DNA of 64,000 bases, from positions 2,108,001 through 2,172,000 of the forward strand of contig OZ260083.1 of assembly GCA_965284435.1 (NCBI GenBank). Direction: 5' to 3'. A model generated the notes under the pieces. It saw nothing but the letters and a program-made list of their open reading frames with translations. It made no database searches and had not been told where the DNA came from. How positions within the stretch are numbered: position 1 is the stretch's first letter; every line of letters begins with the position of its first letter. The translations under genes were made by a program, and so were the position numbers. This DNA is from CAIYZT01 sp947461435. Its GTDB lineage: Bacteria; Pseudomonadota; Alphaproteobacteria; Rhodobacterales; Rhodobacteraceae. Positions 34,491-43,784 of this stretch are shown here, piece after piece.

Positions 34491-35457
34491 TTATGGTGCC
34501 GGGCAAATGCCGTTCACCAACAAAACCTCGCACAAACACGTCCCGTCGTCATTCTTTACCAGACATGTCGATGGGGCGCTGGAGGCAGGCTGCGCTTCGG
34601 GTGTTGATAAGGCAGGTTCAACGGCAACGGCGGTCGAGACGACGGGAGCATTGAGCGGAGCCCCAAGGTTCGGTGGGGGCAAGATCGTGATTGGCGGTAC
34701 GATCACCGGATCTGGCGCCTTCTCGACCGCGGGCTTTGCCTTTTTCGGCTGCGGAGGTGGAAGCGTAAGCCCAGAGGGCATCGAACCATCTGCATTCAGC
34801 ACGATCACCTTAGCGCCATCTGGGACGCGGTTGAAAAGATCAATCACGTCTTGATTGATCATTCTGATACATCCGGAGGACGCATTCTTTCCGATGGAAA
34901 ACCATTCTGGCGTGCCGTGAATTCGGTAACCATAATCGATCCCGTTGGTCGTCAGGTACAAAGCCCGGGCGCCAAGCGGATTTTCCAGTCCTCCGGGCAT
35001 GCCGGCTTCCCACTGTTGCAATTCAGGTTTGCGTTCGATCATTTCCTTGGGCGGCGTCCAGGTTGGCCAGGTCTTGCGCTCGTTGACGATGGCTTCGCCC
35101 GACCATTGAAAGCCAGCACGCCCAACCGCAATTCCGTACCGGATTGCCTTATTGCGGCCTGTGACAAAGTATAACTGCTTTGCGCCGGGGTTGATGATGA
35201 TCGTGCCTGGCGCTTGGTCCGTTGGGTATTCAACGGTTTGCCGCTGAAATTCCACCGGTACTTCTGAAACGGGTACCGCCGGCAAGTTCAATCCGGCGTC
35301 CGTCAGGGGCCCATAGGCAACATCCGCCCCCAAAAGCGGCATTGCGCCAGCGGCAGCGGCCGCCGCCGCTTGGGCGCCGTTTGCGCCGCTCAACGCCGGG
35401 TCGGTAACGCAGCCAATGAGGGAAAACGATGCAAGAAATGCAACGCAAAGAGGACAT
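34491..35457 (-). CDS. L,D-transpeptidase, lipoprotein, signal peptide frame broken
   Basis: YkuD-family transpeptidase that cross-links or anchors peptidoglycan. The catalytic motif is YGYRIHGTPEWFSIGKNASSGCIRM, with the active-site Cys in SSGCIRM, and the Pro-rich C-terminal region ends with three Cys residues. The coherent frame starts at TTG 35393, but upstream in that frame the sequence reads CVAFLASFSLIGCVTDPAL, a lipobox (LIGC, Cys codon 35409-35411) preceded by hydrophobic residues, with no start codon before the stop at 35460-35462. An ATG at 35455-35457 is in another frame. A one-base change near 35448 would join them. This may be a true mutation, a sequencing error, or a non-standard start. 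As it stands, export depends on an unusual start. Confidence 0.8.
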
Positions 35458-35565
35458 GTTCACAATTTCCAGACGAGCGCCCGCGCAGGGGCGCTATGTT
35501 TCTTTTGCGACCATATTCAACGGCTGAAGAAAGGTCAAAGCCTGAGGCGATCTTTGCAAAAACAA

Positions 35566-36399
35566 CTACAGGGTGGTGCGCAGATGCCAAAGTTCGGGAA
35601 ATAACTCGACCTCCAGCATCCGCCGCAGGTAAGACACGCCCCCGGTGCCCCCGGTCCCCCGTTTCAATCCAATCACTCTTTCGACAGTCGTGACGTGATT
35701 GAATCGCCACCGGCGAAAGTAATCTTCAAAGTCCACCAGTTTCTCGGCCAACTCGTAGGCTTCCCAGTGCGCCTTGGGATCGCGGTAAACGCTTTCCCAC
35801 ACGTTTTGTACGCCAAGATGGACGGTCCATGTCTGGGACAGGTCCCGCCCCAAAACCTCGCCCGGAACGGCAAAGCCCAGTCGTGACAAATAACGCAGCG
35901 ATTCATCGTAAAGGGTCGGCCGCGCGAGTTCCGCGTTCAACATGGCTGTGATATCCGGCCGATGGGCGTGGGGGCGCAGCATCGACAGGTTTCGGTTTCC
36001 TACGGAAAATTCGATCATCCGATACTGCCAGGATTGAAACCCTGACGATTGTCCCAATCCTGCGCGAAACGTGGTGTAATCGGCGGGCGTCATTGTGCGA
36101 AGGACGTCCCACGCATTGTTCAGTTGTTCGAAAATACGGGAAATTCGCGCCAGCATCTTGAACGCTTCGCGTGGCCGGTCGCCGGCGATCGCCTGACGGG
36201 CGCTGTCCAGTTCATGCAAGGCCAGTTTCATCCAGAGTTCGGACGTCTGATGCTGAATGATGAAAAGCATTTCATCATGTGCCCCGGTCAAAAGGCGTTG
36301 GCTGGTCAAAATCTTGTCGATGTTCAAATAGTCGCCGTATGACATACGGCCGTCAAAAGACATTTGTGCCCCGTCTTGGGCAGGATCATAGCTGGTCAT
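35566..36399 (-). CDS. kynA: Tryptophan 2,3-dioxygenase
   Basis: Haem enzyme that opens the indole ring of tryptophan to N-formylkynurenine, 277 residues. The motifs FIIQHQTSELWMKL, RWRFNHVTTVERVIGL and KRGTGGTGGVSYL are diagnostic, and the His in FNHVTTVERV is the expected proximal haem ligand. GAGG precedes the ATG at 36399, giving MTSYDPAQ. It lies 387 bases downstream of kynureninase on the same strand. No kynurenine formamidase gene is seen in the window. Confidence 0.95.
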   Translation of the reverse strand: MTSYDPAQDGAQMSFDGRMSYGDYLNIDKILTSQRLLTGAHDEMLFIIQHQTSELWMKLALHELDSARQAIAGDRPREAFKMLARISRIFEQLNNAWDVLRTMTPADYTTFRAGLGQSSGFQSWQYRMIEFSVGNRNLSMLRPHAHRPDITAMLNAELARPTLYDESLRYLSRLGFAVPGEVLGRDLSQTWTVHLGVQNVWESVYRDPKAHWEAYELAEKLVDFEDYFRRWRFNHVTTVERVIGLKRGTGGTGGVSYLRRMLEVELFPELWHLRTTL

Positions 36400-36786
36400 G
36401 GGAACCTCGGAGGTGGTTATAAGGAAAAAGCGACGGGCGACGGCCCTTAGCGCTTGTTCAGTACCGACGAATTTCCGATCCGCCGCCATTGGCAAACCCA
36501 TCCTGCCGGACGACAAAGCGGAATGGCGGATGTCATGATCTGCTGGGTTCCAAGGTCAATCAGTTTATCACGGGCCATTTGGCCCCAAGGTTTTAGTCGA
36601 ATGGCCTCAATTGGCATTATTTTTCGTCAAGTTCCAATGCCAAATCTACTACTCAGGTGGTTTTGCGCAGGCAGGCCGACGCGGTAAGGCAGACTTTCGT
36701 ACCCATAGCCTGCACGGTGACCTTCGGGGGGCAAGCCCCCGTTCAATGCATTCGCCCCTGGTCTGGAACGCATTTGGTCAAATCTA
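36400..36786. other. Intergenic region between kynU and kynA with inverted repeat
   Basis: This 387-base interval contains no supported gene. It holds one 8-bp inverted repeat, TTGGCATT (36611-36618) and AATGCCAA (36636-36643), separated by 17 bases in AT-rich sequence, a possible regulator site for kynA. A GC-rich 5-bp hairpin (36727-36740) has no T-run. Confidence 0.4.
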
Positions 36787-37980
36787 TCAGGTGACTTTCT
36801 TGCGCGTCTTGTATTCGGGACGATCCCAAAGGTCATTTGCCATTACGTCGGCAAGGGTTGCCACAGCCGCGTCAACCTCTGAGGCACCGACGAACAACGG
36901 CGTGAAGCCAAACCTCAGGATATCAGGCGCCCGAAAATCGCCAATCACACCGCGCGCAATCACGGCTTGCATGATCGCATAGCCTTCAGGGTGCCTGAAG
37001 GAGACCTGGCTGCCGCGATCCTTGTGGTCGCGGGGCGTGGCAAGCGTCAAGGTGGGGCAGGCGGCTTCAACCCCAGCGATAAACTGATCTGTAAGCCCCA
37101 AAGAGGCACGGCGAAGGGCGTTCATATCGACGCTGTCCCAAATATCCAACGAGGCTTCCAAGGCAGCCAATTGCAAGATGGGCGGCGTTCCAACGCGCAT
37201 CCGTTCTGCCCCCGGGGCCGGGCGATAGGTGATGTCAAAGTCAAAGGGCGCATCATGCCCTTGCCAGCCCGACAGTGCTGGTTGCGCGCGATCTTGGTGC
37301 CTGGGGGCGACATAGATGAACGCAGGGCCACCTGGACCGGAGTTGAGGTATTTGTACGTACACCCGCAGGCAAAATCCGCTCCCGCCTTGGCCAGTTCGA
37401 CTGGAAATGCCCCTGCCGAATGCGCAAGATCCCAGATCGCCAAGGCGCCCATCGAATGGGCCTTTGCCGTGATGGCGGCCATGTCATGTTTGCGGCCCGT
37501 GCGGTAATCCACCTCGGTGATCAAGGTGACGGCCACCGTTTCGTCGATGGCGTCATGCACCTGTTCAGGCGCCACAATCTTTAGGTCATATCCCGCACCA
37601 AGCGTCCGGCACAGCCCTTGGGCCATATACAGATCAGACGGAAAATTGCCGCTGTCGGACAGGATTACTTTGCGCGGCGCATTCATTTCAAGGGCCGAGG
37701 CCAGAGCCTGATAGACCTTTATTGACAAGGTATCACCCATGGCAACCGAATTTGCCTCAGCTCCGATCAATCGCGCGATCCGGTTGCCAACCGACATCGG
37801 CTTGTCCATCCACCCCGCCTTGTTCCACCCTGCGATCAGCATCTGGCCCCATTCCGCCTCGACGGTTTTGGCAACCCGGGCTGCTGCGGTTTTTGGCAAG
37901 GGGCCAAGCGAATTGCCGTCAAGGTAAACGATGCCCTCTGGCAGGTGGAACAGGTCTTTCGTTGCGGCAAAATCGGTCAT
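36787..37980 (-). CDS. kynU: Kynureninase
   Basis: PLP enzyme that cleaves kynurenine to anthranilate and alanine, 397 residues. It has YLDGNSLGPLP at the N-terminus, WDLAHSAGAFPVELAKAGAD and the PLP Lys in GCTYKYLNSGPGG. Together with kynA this gives most of the route from tryptophan to anthranilate; formamidase is missing here. AAAGGGAA lies upstream of the ATG at 37980. The upstream Met at 38007 would add only nine residues. Confidence 0.95.
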   Translation of the reverse strand: MTDFAATKDLFHLPEGIVYLDGNSLGPLPKTAAARVAKTVEAEWGQMLIAGWNKAGWMDKPMSVGNRIARLIGAEANSVAMGDTLSIKVYQALASALEMNAPRKVILSDSGNFPSDLYMAQGLCRTLGAGYDLKIVAPEQVHDAIDETVAVTLITEVDYRTGRKHDMAAITAKAHSMGALAIWDLAHSAGAFPVELAKAGADFACGCTYKYLNSGPGGPAFIYVAPRHQDRAQPALSGWQGHDAPFDFDITYRPAPGAERMRVGTPPILQLAALEASLDIWDSVDMNALRRASLGLTDQFIAGVEAACPTLTLATPRDHKDRGSQVSFRHPEGYAIMQAVIARGVIGDFRAPDILRFGFTPLFVGASEVDAAVATLADVMANDLWDRPEYKTRKKVT

Positions 37981-38333
37981 GTTTCTGTTCCCTTTGGCCT
38001 GCGCCATGAACTTTAATTGATGCGCAGAAATAGCGGTATAGGGCGAAAATTCAAGCTTGAAATATCTGGGGTGAATCTCGCTTTAGTTCAATTTCGGGCG
38101 GGCATTTGATATGCATCGGCATACTGAATTTTGTGATTACCGGGGTCTTTCGTGTCAATTGGCGGCTTTGCGGCCGTTTTTGCGAACACGAGAAAGCTTC
38201 CGGGCCGGTTCTTCTGTTTTTTCCACATCAAAGAAGAAATCAGTCGTTGAAACTTTATTGCGCGGTGATAAGGCTCAGGCCTGCAATTGGGTTTGTTGCC
38301 CAAGGGGGCGGCGACTGATTTGGGGGGAATACA
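37981..38333. other. Intergenic region between divergent kynU and pntA
   Basis: These 353 bases separate the divergent starts of kynU and pntA and must hold both promoters. Short open frames occur but lack ribosome binding sites and homology. I see no convincing repeat or riboswitch. Confidence 0.5.
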
Positions 38334-39905
38334 GTGAAGATAGGCGCACTGACAGAAATTCTTGCCGGCGAGAATCGCGTAGCGATGACTCCGGATTCGG
38401 CCGTGCAACTGGTCAAACTTGGGCATCATTGCGTCATTCAATCCGGGGCCGGTGTGAAGGCAGGATATTCTGACGCTTTGTACATGTCGGCCGGCGTGGA
38501 GGTTTTGAAAACCGCAGCGGCTGTTGTTGAAGCCGCAGACGTCTTGGTAAAGGTGCGCGGCCCAGAAAAGGCCGAGGCCGAGGCGCTTCGTGACGGACAG
38601 ACACTGATTTCGTTTTTCTGGCCCGCCCAGAACCCTGAATTGCTTGAGATCACTAAGGCGCGCGGCGCTACGGTTGTCGCAATGGATATGGTTCCGCGCA
38701 TCAGCCGCGCGCAAAAGATGGACGCCCTGTCGTCGATGGCCAATATCGCTGGCTACCGTGCCGTGATCGAGGCAGGATCGAATTTTGGCCGCTTTTTCAC
38801 CGGACAAGTGACGGCAGCTGGCAAGGTTCCGCCGGCAAAAGTTCTGATCGTCGGTGCAGGTGTGGCCGGGCTTGCCGCCATCGGTACGGCCACGTCATTG
38901 GGTGCGATTGTTTATGCCTTTGACGTGCGCCCCGAAGTTTCGGAACAAATTGAATCCATGGGCGCGAATTTCGTTTTCTTGGAATTCGCCGAGGCACAGG
39001 ATGGCGCCGCAACAGGCGGTTACGCCGCACCGTCTTCGCCCGAGTTTCGTGAGGCACAGTTGGCGAAGTTTCGTGAACTTGCGCCAGAGATGGACATCGT
39101 CATCACAACGGCATTGATCCCCGGACGTCCTGCACCAAAACTGTGGACCGCTGATATGGTGGCCCTGATGAAGCCCGGATCGGTCATCGTTGACCTTGCG
39201 GCAGAACGGGGCGGCAACTGTGATTTGACCGTGATGGACCAGAAGATCGTCTCTGACAACGGCGTGACAGTTGTCGGTTACACAGACTTTCCAAGCCGTA
39301 TGGCCGCGCAGGCGTCGACACTTTATTCCACAAACATCCGCCACATGTTGACCGATTTGACGCCAAAGAAAGACGGCGTGATCGTGCACAATATGGAAGA
39401 TGACGTGATCCGCGGCGCCACAGTCACCAAGGCGCATGAAATTACCTTCCCGCCGCCCCCGCCAAAAATCGCGGCTATTGCGGCGGCAAAGCCCAAAGAA
39501 AAGGTCAAGGAACCTTCTCCCGCTGAGAAACGTGCGGCCGAAACAGCTTTGTTCAAAGCCCAAACGCGATCTCAGGTTGTGATGCTCGTTGGCGCGGGCG
39601 CGCTGCTTGCGCTGGTCGGCGCTTTCGCCCCTGCAGAGTTCATGTCGCACTTCATCGTCTTTGTCCTTTCCTGTTTCATCGGTTTTTCAGTGATCTGGAA
39701 TGTGTCCCATTCCTTGCACACGCCGCTTATGGCGGTAACAAATGCGATTTCCGGGATCGTGATCCTTGGGGCCTTGCTGCAAATTGGGTCGGGAAACTGG
39801 CTTGTCGTCGTCTTGGCAGCAATTTCAGTCTTGATCGCATCCATCAACATCGTGGGGGGCTTCCTGGTTACGCGCCGGATGCTCGCCATGTTCCAAAAGT
39901 CGTGA
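38334..39905 (+). CDS. pntA: NAD(P) transhydrogenase subunit alpha
   Basis: NAD(H)-binding subunit of the proton-translocating transhydrogenase that makes NADPH using the proton gradient. The 523-residue protein has the N-terminal alanine dehydrogenase-like domain, the Rossmann motif VGAGVAGLAAIGTA, a Pro-rich linker (about 375-390, FPPPPPKIAAIAAAKPKEK), and four membrane helices at the C-terminus, as in the E. coli-type PntA. It is in one operon with pntB (10-base gap). Confidence 0.96.
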   Translation: MKIGALTEILAGENRVAMTPDSAVQLVKLGHHCVIQSGAGVKAGYSDALYMSAGVEVLKTAAAVVEAADVLVKVRGPEKAEAEALRDGQTLISFFWPAQNPELLEITKARGATVVAMDMVPRISRAQKMDALSSMANIAGYRAVIEAGSNFGRFFTGQVTAAGKVPPAKVLIVGAGVAGLAAIGTATSLGAIVYAFDVRPEVSEQIESMGANFVFLEFAEAQDGAATGGYAAPSSPEFREAQLAKFRELAPEMDIVITTALIPGRPAPKLWTADMVALMKPGSVIVDLAAERGGNCDLTVMDQKIVSDNGVTVVGYTDFPSRMAAQASTLYSTNIRHMLTDLTPKKDGVIVHNMEDDVIRGATVTKAHEITFPPPPPKIAAIAAAKPKEKVKEPSPAEKRAAETALFKAQTRSQVVMLVGAGALLALVGAFAPAEFMSHFIVFVLSCFIGFSVIWNVSHSLHTPLMAVTNAISGIVILGALLQIGSGNWLVVVLAAISVLIASINIVGGFLVTRRMLAMFQKS

Positions 39906-39915
39906 GGAGAGGCCA

Positions 39916-41349
39916 ATGAGCATCGGTATCGTCTCGGCCGCCTATATCGCAGCGGCTGTCTTGTTTATTTTGTCTTTGGGGGGGCTTTCGGGCCAGGAAA
40001 GTGCCAAGCGCGCCGTCTGGTACGGCATTGCGGGTATGGCTTTGGCCGTTGGTGCCACGGTCTTGTCTCCAGATGTTGCCAATGTTTGGATCATCGCCTT
40101 GATGGTCGCCGTTGGCTCTGTGGCCGGTTGGTTTGTGGCGATGCGGGTTCAGATGACTGAAATGCCGCAGCTGGTGGCGGCATTGCACAGCTTTGTCGGC
40201 TTGGCCGCTGTTTTTATCGGTTATAACGCCGATCTGGAAATGAGCCGGGTTCTAAGCCTTGATGAAGGTTCAAAAGCCTTGTTGATCGGCTTTGCCAAGA
40301 AACTGGCGCACAAGGACGCTGTCGAACAGTCCATTCTGCGTGTCGAAGTTTTCTTGGGTGTCTTTATTGGCGCGGTCACCTTTACCGGCTCCATCATCGC
40401 TTTTGGGAAGTTGGCGGGCAAAGTTGACGGCAAAGCCAAGAAACTTCCTGGCGGCCACGTGTTGAATGCCGGTGCCGCCATCGCATCGTTGGTTCTGCTT
40501 GTTCTTTATTTCAACGGCGCAGGCATCTGGGCCTTGGGATTGATGACGGTTCTGGCGTTCTTCATCGGTTATCACTTGATCATGGGCATTGGCGGCGCGG
40601 ATATGCCGGTCGTGGTTTCCATGCTCAACAGCTACTCAGGTTGGGCGGCAGCGGCGATCGGCTTTACCCTTGGCAATGATCTTTTGATTGTGACCGGCGC
40701 CCTTGTGGGATCGTCCGGTGCGATTTTGTCATATATCATGTGCAAGGCGATGAACCGGTCATTCATCAGCGTCATTCTTGGCGGTTTTGGTGGCACGACG
40801 GGCCCTGCGATGGAAGTCACAGGCGAACAGATTGCGATTGATGCCGAAGGTGTTGCGGCGGCGTTGAATGATGCCGACAGCATCATCATCATCCCGGGCT
40901 ACGGTATGGCTGTGGCGCAAGCCCAACAATCGGTAAGCGAATTGACCCGTAAACTGCGGGCAAAAGGCAAGACGGTTCGATTTGCCATCCATCCGGTTGC
41001 GGGGCGTCTGCCCGGGCATATGAACGTTCTTCTGGCCGAGGCAAAGGTACCTTATGACATCGTCTTGGAGATGGACGAAATCAATGAAGATTTCCCAACG
41101 ACGGATGTCGCCATCGTCATCGGTTCGAACGACATCGTCAATCCTGCCGCCCAAGAAGATCCCAACTCTCCAATTGCGGGGATGCCGGTGCTAGAATGCT
41201 GGAAAGCCAAGCAGGTGTTCGTGTCCAAGCGTGGCCAGGGAACGGGCTATTCAGGCATCGAAAATCCGTTGTTTTATAAGGAAAACACACGGATGTTCTA
41301 TGGGGATGCAAAAAAGTCGCTGGATGCCCTGCTTCCAATGATCGACTAA
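39916..41349 (+). CDS. pntB: NAD(P) transhydrogenase subunit beta
   Basis: Membrane and NADP-binding subunit of transhydrogenase, 477 residues. About nine N-terminal helices (to about 270) include GGADMPVVVSMLNSYSGWAA. The C-terminal NADP domain has IIIPGYGMAVAQAQ, FAIHPVAGRLPGHMNVLLAEA, and SKRGQGTGYSGIENPLFY. AGGAGAGG precedes the ATG. It completes the pntAB operon. Confidence 0.97.
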   Translation: MSIGIVSAAYIAAAVLFILSLGGLSGQESAKRAVWYGIAGMALAVGATVLSPDVANVWIIALMVAVGSVAGWFVAMRVQMTEMPQLVAALHSFVGLAAVFIGYNADLEMSRVLSLDEGSKALLIGFAKKLAHKDAVEQSILRVEVFLGVFIGAVTFTGSIIAFGKLAGKVDGKAKKLPGGHVLNAGAAIASLVLLVLYFNGAGIWALGLMTVLAFFIGYHLIMGIGGADMPVVVSMLNSYSGWAAAAIGFTLGNDLLIVTGALVGSSGAILSYIMCKAMNRSFISVILGGFGGTTGPAMEVTGEQIAIDAEGVAAALNDADSIIIIPGYGMAVAQAQQSVSELTRKLRAKGKTVRFAIHPVAGRLPGHMNVLLAEAKVPYDIVLEMDEINEDFPTTDVAIVIGSNDIVNPAAQEDPNSPIAGMPVLECWKAKQVFVSKRGQGTGYSGIENPLFYKENTRMFYGDAKKSLDALLPMID

Positions 41350-41361
41350 GCGCAAGAAAAA

Positions 41362-41398
41362 ACACAGTTGGATGCCGGACCTGGGCAACCAACTGTGT
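41362..41398. other. Perfect 10-bp inverted repeat after pntB
   Basis: ACACAGTTGG (41362-41371) and CCAACTGTGT (41389-41398) are perfectly complementary around a 17-base loop, 12 bases after the pntB stop. Six A residues precede it on the plus strand, so the T-run of an intrinsic terminator would lie on the minus strand, where no gene is running. It may be a 3' stabiliser of pntAB mRNA or a terminator of antisense transcription. Confidence 0.5.
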
Positions 41399-41544
41399 GA
41401 CCGCGAAAATGGTTATAGTGCCATAGGCAGTGCGAGCGCCGGATAATCCTGCAACACTTTTTCGGTATACTGCGGTTCTTGATCTATTCGCTGGAAGTGG
41501 GCAGGTCTGAACGTCATCTGTGTCCGTAAATTGGCAACCAATGA

Positions 41545-42840
41545 ATGGCTATCCTTATGGCAGGACTGGAAGATCACCCGCTGCGTTATCCTTTGGTCAG
41601 CGAGTTGCACGCGCGGCCATTTCCGGCCCTGACCGCGCCCTGCACGGCGATTTACCTTGCCATCAAGGAACCAAAACAGGCTGAACGGCGGGATCGGGCG
41701 CTGGATACCGCACATCTGTGCGGGCTTCTGGATCGGCACGGAACCTCTCATCCTCAACCCGGGGCGAACCATTTTTCGGCCCAGTTGGGACGGTCAGAGT
41801 TGAAGTGGGAAAGCCATACCGAGTTTGTCACATATTCCGCCTTTACACCGGGCTTGTCGGCGCGACCCTTTGATCCGGCGGAAGCCGAGGTGTTTCCCTC
41901 GGACTGGCTTTCACTTGCACCGGGCAAGCGGATCGCGGCTGTCTTGATCCGAGTTGAGATCATGCCAACCGACGATGCCGAAATCACGGCCAAGTTGGAT
42001 GACTGGTTTGTCCCTGAAAGTCTTGCCGTGTCGCGTGTGGTCGATGGGGCCGCCATCGTGGCAGGCGATTTCAGAATTGATCCGGCCGGTCAGATGCGGT
42101 TCGCGGTGTTTGTTCGGCCCGATACAGGTGCAAGGCGCATCGGCCGTATCGTGCAGCGATTGTGCGAAATCGAAACCTACCGGGCCATGTCGATGCTGGG
42201 ATTGATCCGCGCGCGCGGCCTTTCTGAACGCCTGAACGCCTTGGATCCGCGCCTGTCAGATCTGGTATCCAATCTCGACAAGGCAGAGCAGGGGGCAGAA
42301 TCTGTTTTGCACGAATTGCTGCGCATCACGGGCGAGCTTGAAAGCCTGTCTGTCAACCATTCCTTTCGTTTTGGGGCCACTGGGGCCTATGAAGCGATTG
42401 TGTCGCAGCGTGTGGCCGCCCTTCGAGAAGAGCGACTTGGCGGGCGGCAGACGTTTGGTGAATTCATGATGCGCCGGTATGATCCTGCGATGCGAACGGT
42501 GAAGTCGGCCGAACGGCGCTTGGCATCCATGGCGGAACGTGCGGGCCGCGCGGCTGAATTGCTGCGCACGCGGGTTGACGTTGAACGATCCGCGGAAAAC
42601 CAAAAGCTGTTGGAAAGCATGGACCGACGGGCCGATCTTGCCCTTCGATTGCAGCATACGGTCGAGGGTTTGTCTGTGGTTGCGATCAGTTACTATGCGG
42701 TTTCCTTGGCGGCTTATGCGGTATACCCTGTGACCGAGGGTATCGGACTTTCCAAAGGTATGACCATGGCGATCCTGACCCCCGTGGTGCTGCTGGTCGT
42801 CTGGGCTTTGCTGCGCCGTGTTCGGCGTCAGATGCACTGA
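41545..42840 (+). CDS. DUF3422 family membrane protein
   Basis: A 431-residue protein. The N-terminus HPLRYPLVSELHARPFPALTAP is the conserved block of DUF3422. A long soluble region with predicted helices follows, and two C-terminal hydrophobic segments (around 375-425, YYAVSLAAYAVYPVTEG then MTMAILTPVVLLVVWALL) anchor it in the membrane. This arrangement is reminiscent of CorA-type or RmuC-like anchors, but no function is known. It ends in a 13-base convergent overlap with the asparaginase gene. Confidence 0.82.
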   Translation: MAILMAGLEDHPLRYPLVSELHARPFPALTAPCTAIYLAIKEPKQAERRDRALDTAHLCGLLDRHGTSHPQPGANHFSAQLGRSELKWESHTEFVTYSAFTPGLSARPFDPAEAEVFPSDWLSLAPGKRIAAVLIRVEIMPTDDAEITAKLDDWFVPESLAVSRVVDGAAIVAGDFRIDPAGQMRFAVFVRPDTGARRIGRIVQRLCEIETYRAMSMLGLIRARGLSERLNALDPRLSDLVSNLDKAEQGAESVLHELLRITGELESLSVNHSFRFGATGAYEAIVSQRVAALREERLGGRQTFGEFMMRRYDPAMRTVKSAERRLASMAERAGRAAELLRTRVDVERSAENQKLLESMDRRADLALRLQHTVEGLSVVAISYYAVSLAAYAVYPVTEGIGLSKGMTMAILTPVVLLVVWALLRRVRRQMH

Positions 42841-43778
42841 TCGGCCATTTCCCCGCACAGATTGCGGGCCAGGCTGGCGTGCCTTTCATGCTTTGGCAGA
42901 CCCAAAACATAGGCTAGTTTCGCATAAGCGGCCTCGGGGGTTGCATCGCGTCCATCGATGACGCCCAACTCGACCAGGGTGTTGCCGGCGGCATAGGCCC
43001 CTAATTGAACGCCGCCAGCCGGACTTTGGCTTACGCAGATGATCGAAATGCCTTTCGTTTGCGCGTCGAGAAGCCCCTGCTTCAGCGCAGGATCATTGGG
43101 AATGGTTCCTGCCCCGAAGACACGCAACACAGCGCCGTCGCTGGCCAAAAGTGCCGCCGCAATCGCCTTTCCGCTGCCGCCGGGCGAGACGGTTTGAATG
43201 GTGATCTGAGGGCAGCCAAAAACGGCCAGCCGTAAAGACGTGGCCGGAAAAAGCGGTGCCTGACCCGAGGCCGAGTCTTCAAAAGCATTTGGATTCTGGC
43301 TATGCACCTTGCGCACCCGCGCACCGTGCAGAAGACGACCCGCAAACTGGACCCACACACCCGCAGCCGAGGTTTGAGCAGCGTCAATCGCAGCCGCCAA
43401 GTTGCTGTAGCCGTCACTTTCGGCAAGACCGAGCGGAATCATGGACCCGGTCAACACCACGGGGCGGGGCAGGCCTTGCAAGGCGAAACAAAGGGCCGCC
43501 GCAGTAAAGGCCATCGTATCGGTTCCATGCGTGATGACAAACCCGTCATGGTCATCGTGCTCAGAAGCAATGGTTGCTGCAATGCGGTTCCAGTCCGCAA
43601 AGGTTGCATGTGCGCTGTCGATCAGGGGAGCGAGCGTTTTGATATGAAGTGTGGTGCCCGGAAAGGACGGGCGCAGGTCTGTCAGGGCGGCCTCGACAAT
43701 ACCGGGCTTTGGGGCAAAGCCCTGATCGGTTTGCACCATGCCAATGGTGCCGCCCGTATGGATCACCAATATTTTCAT
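42828..43778 (-). CDS. L-asparaginase
   Basis: Hydrolyses asparagine to aspartate and ammonia; 316 residues. The nucleophile Thr is in IHTGGTIGMVQ, and the second triad is VITHGTDTMAFTAAAL. No signal peptide is present, so it is cytoplasmic. It starts 6 bases after the end of the peptide transporter operon on the same strand, so it is probably its last gene, which suggests imported peptides or asparagine are its source. Confidence 0.93.
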   Translation of the reverse strand: MKILVIHTGGTIGMVQTDQGFAPKPGIVEAALTDLRPSFPGTTLHIKTLAPLIDSAHATFADWNRIAATIASEHDDHDGFVITHGTDTMAFTAAALCFALQGLPRPVVLTGSMIPLGLAESDGYSNLAAAIDAAQTSAAGVWVQFAGRLLHGARVRKVHSQNPNAFEDSASGQAPLFPATSLRLAVFGCPQITIQTVSPGGSGKAIAAALLASDGAVLRVFGAGTIPNDPALKQGLLDAQTKGISIICVSQSPAGGVQLGAYAAGNTLVELGVIDGRDATPEAAYAKLAYVLGLPKHERHASLARNLCGEMADQCI

Positions 43779-43784
43779 GTTTGT

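Noticed and set aside
36726..36740. GC-rich hairpin after kynU as a terminator
   Set aside because: The stem is only five base pairs and no T-run follows on the minus strand.
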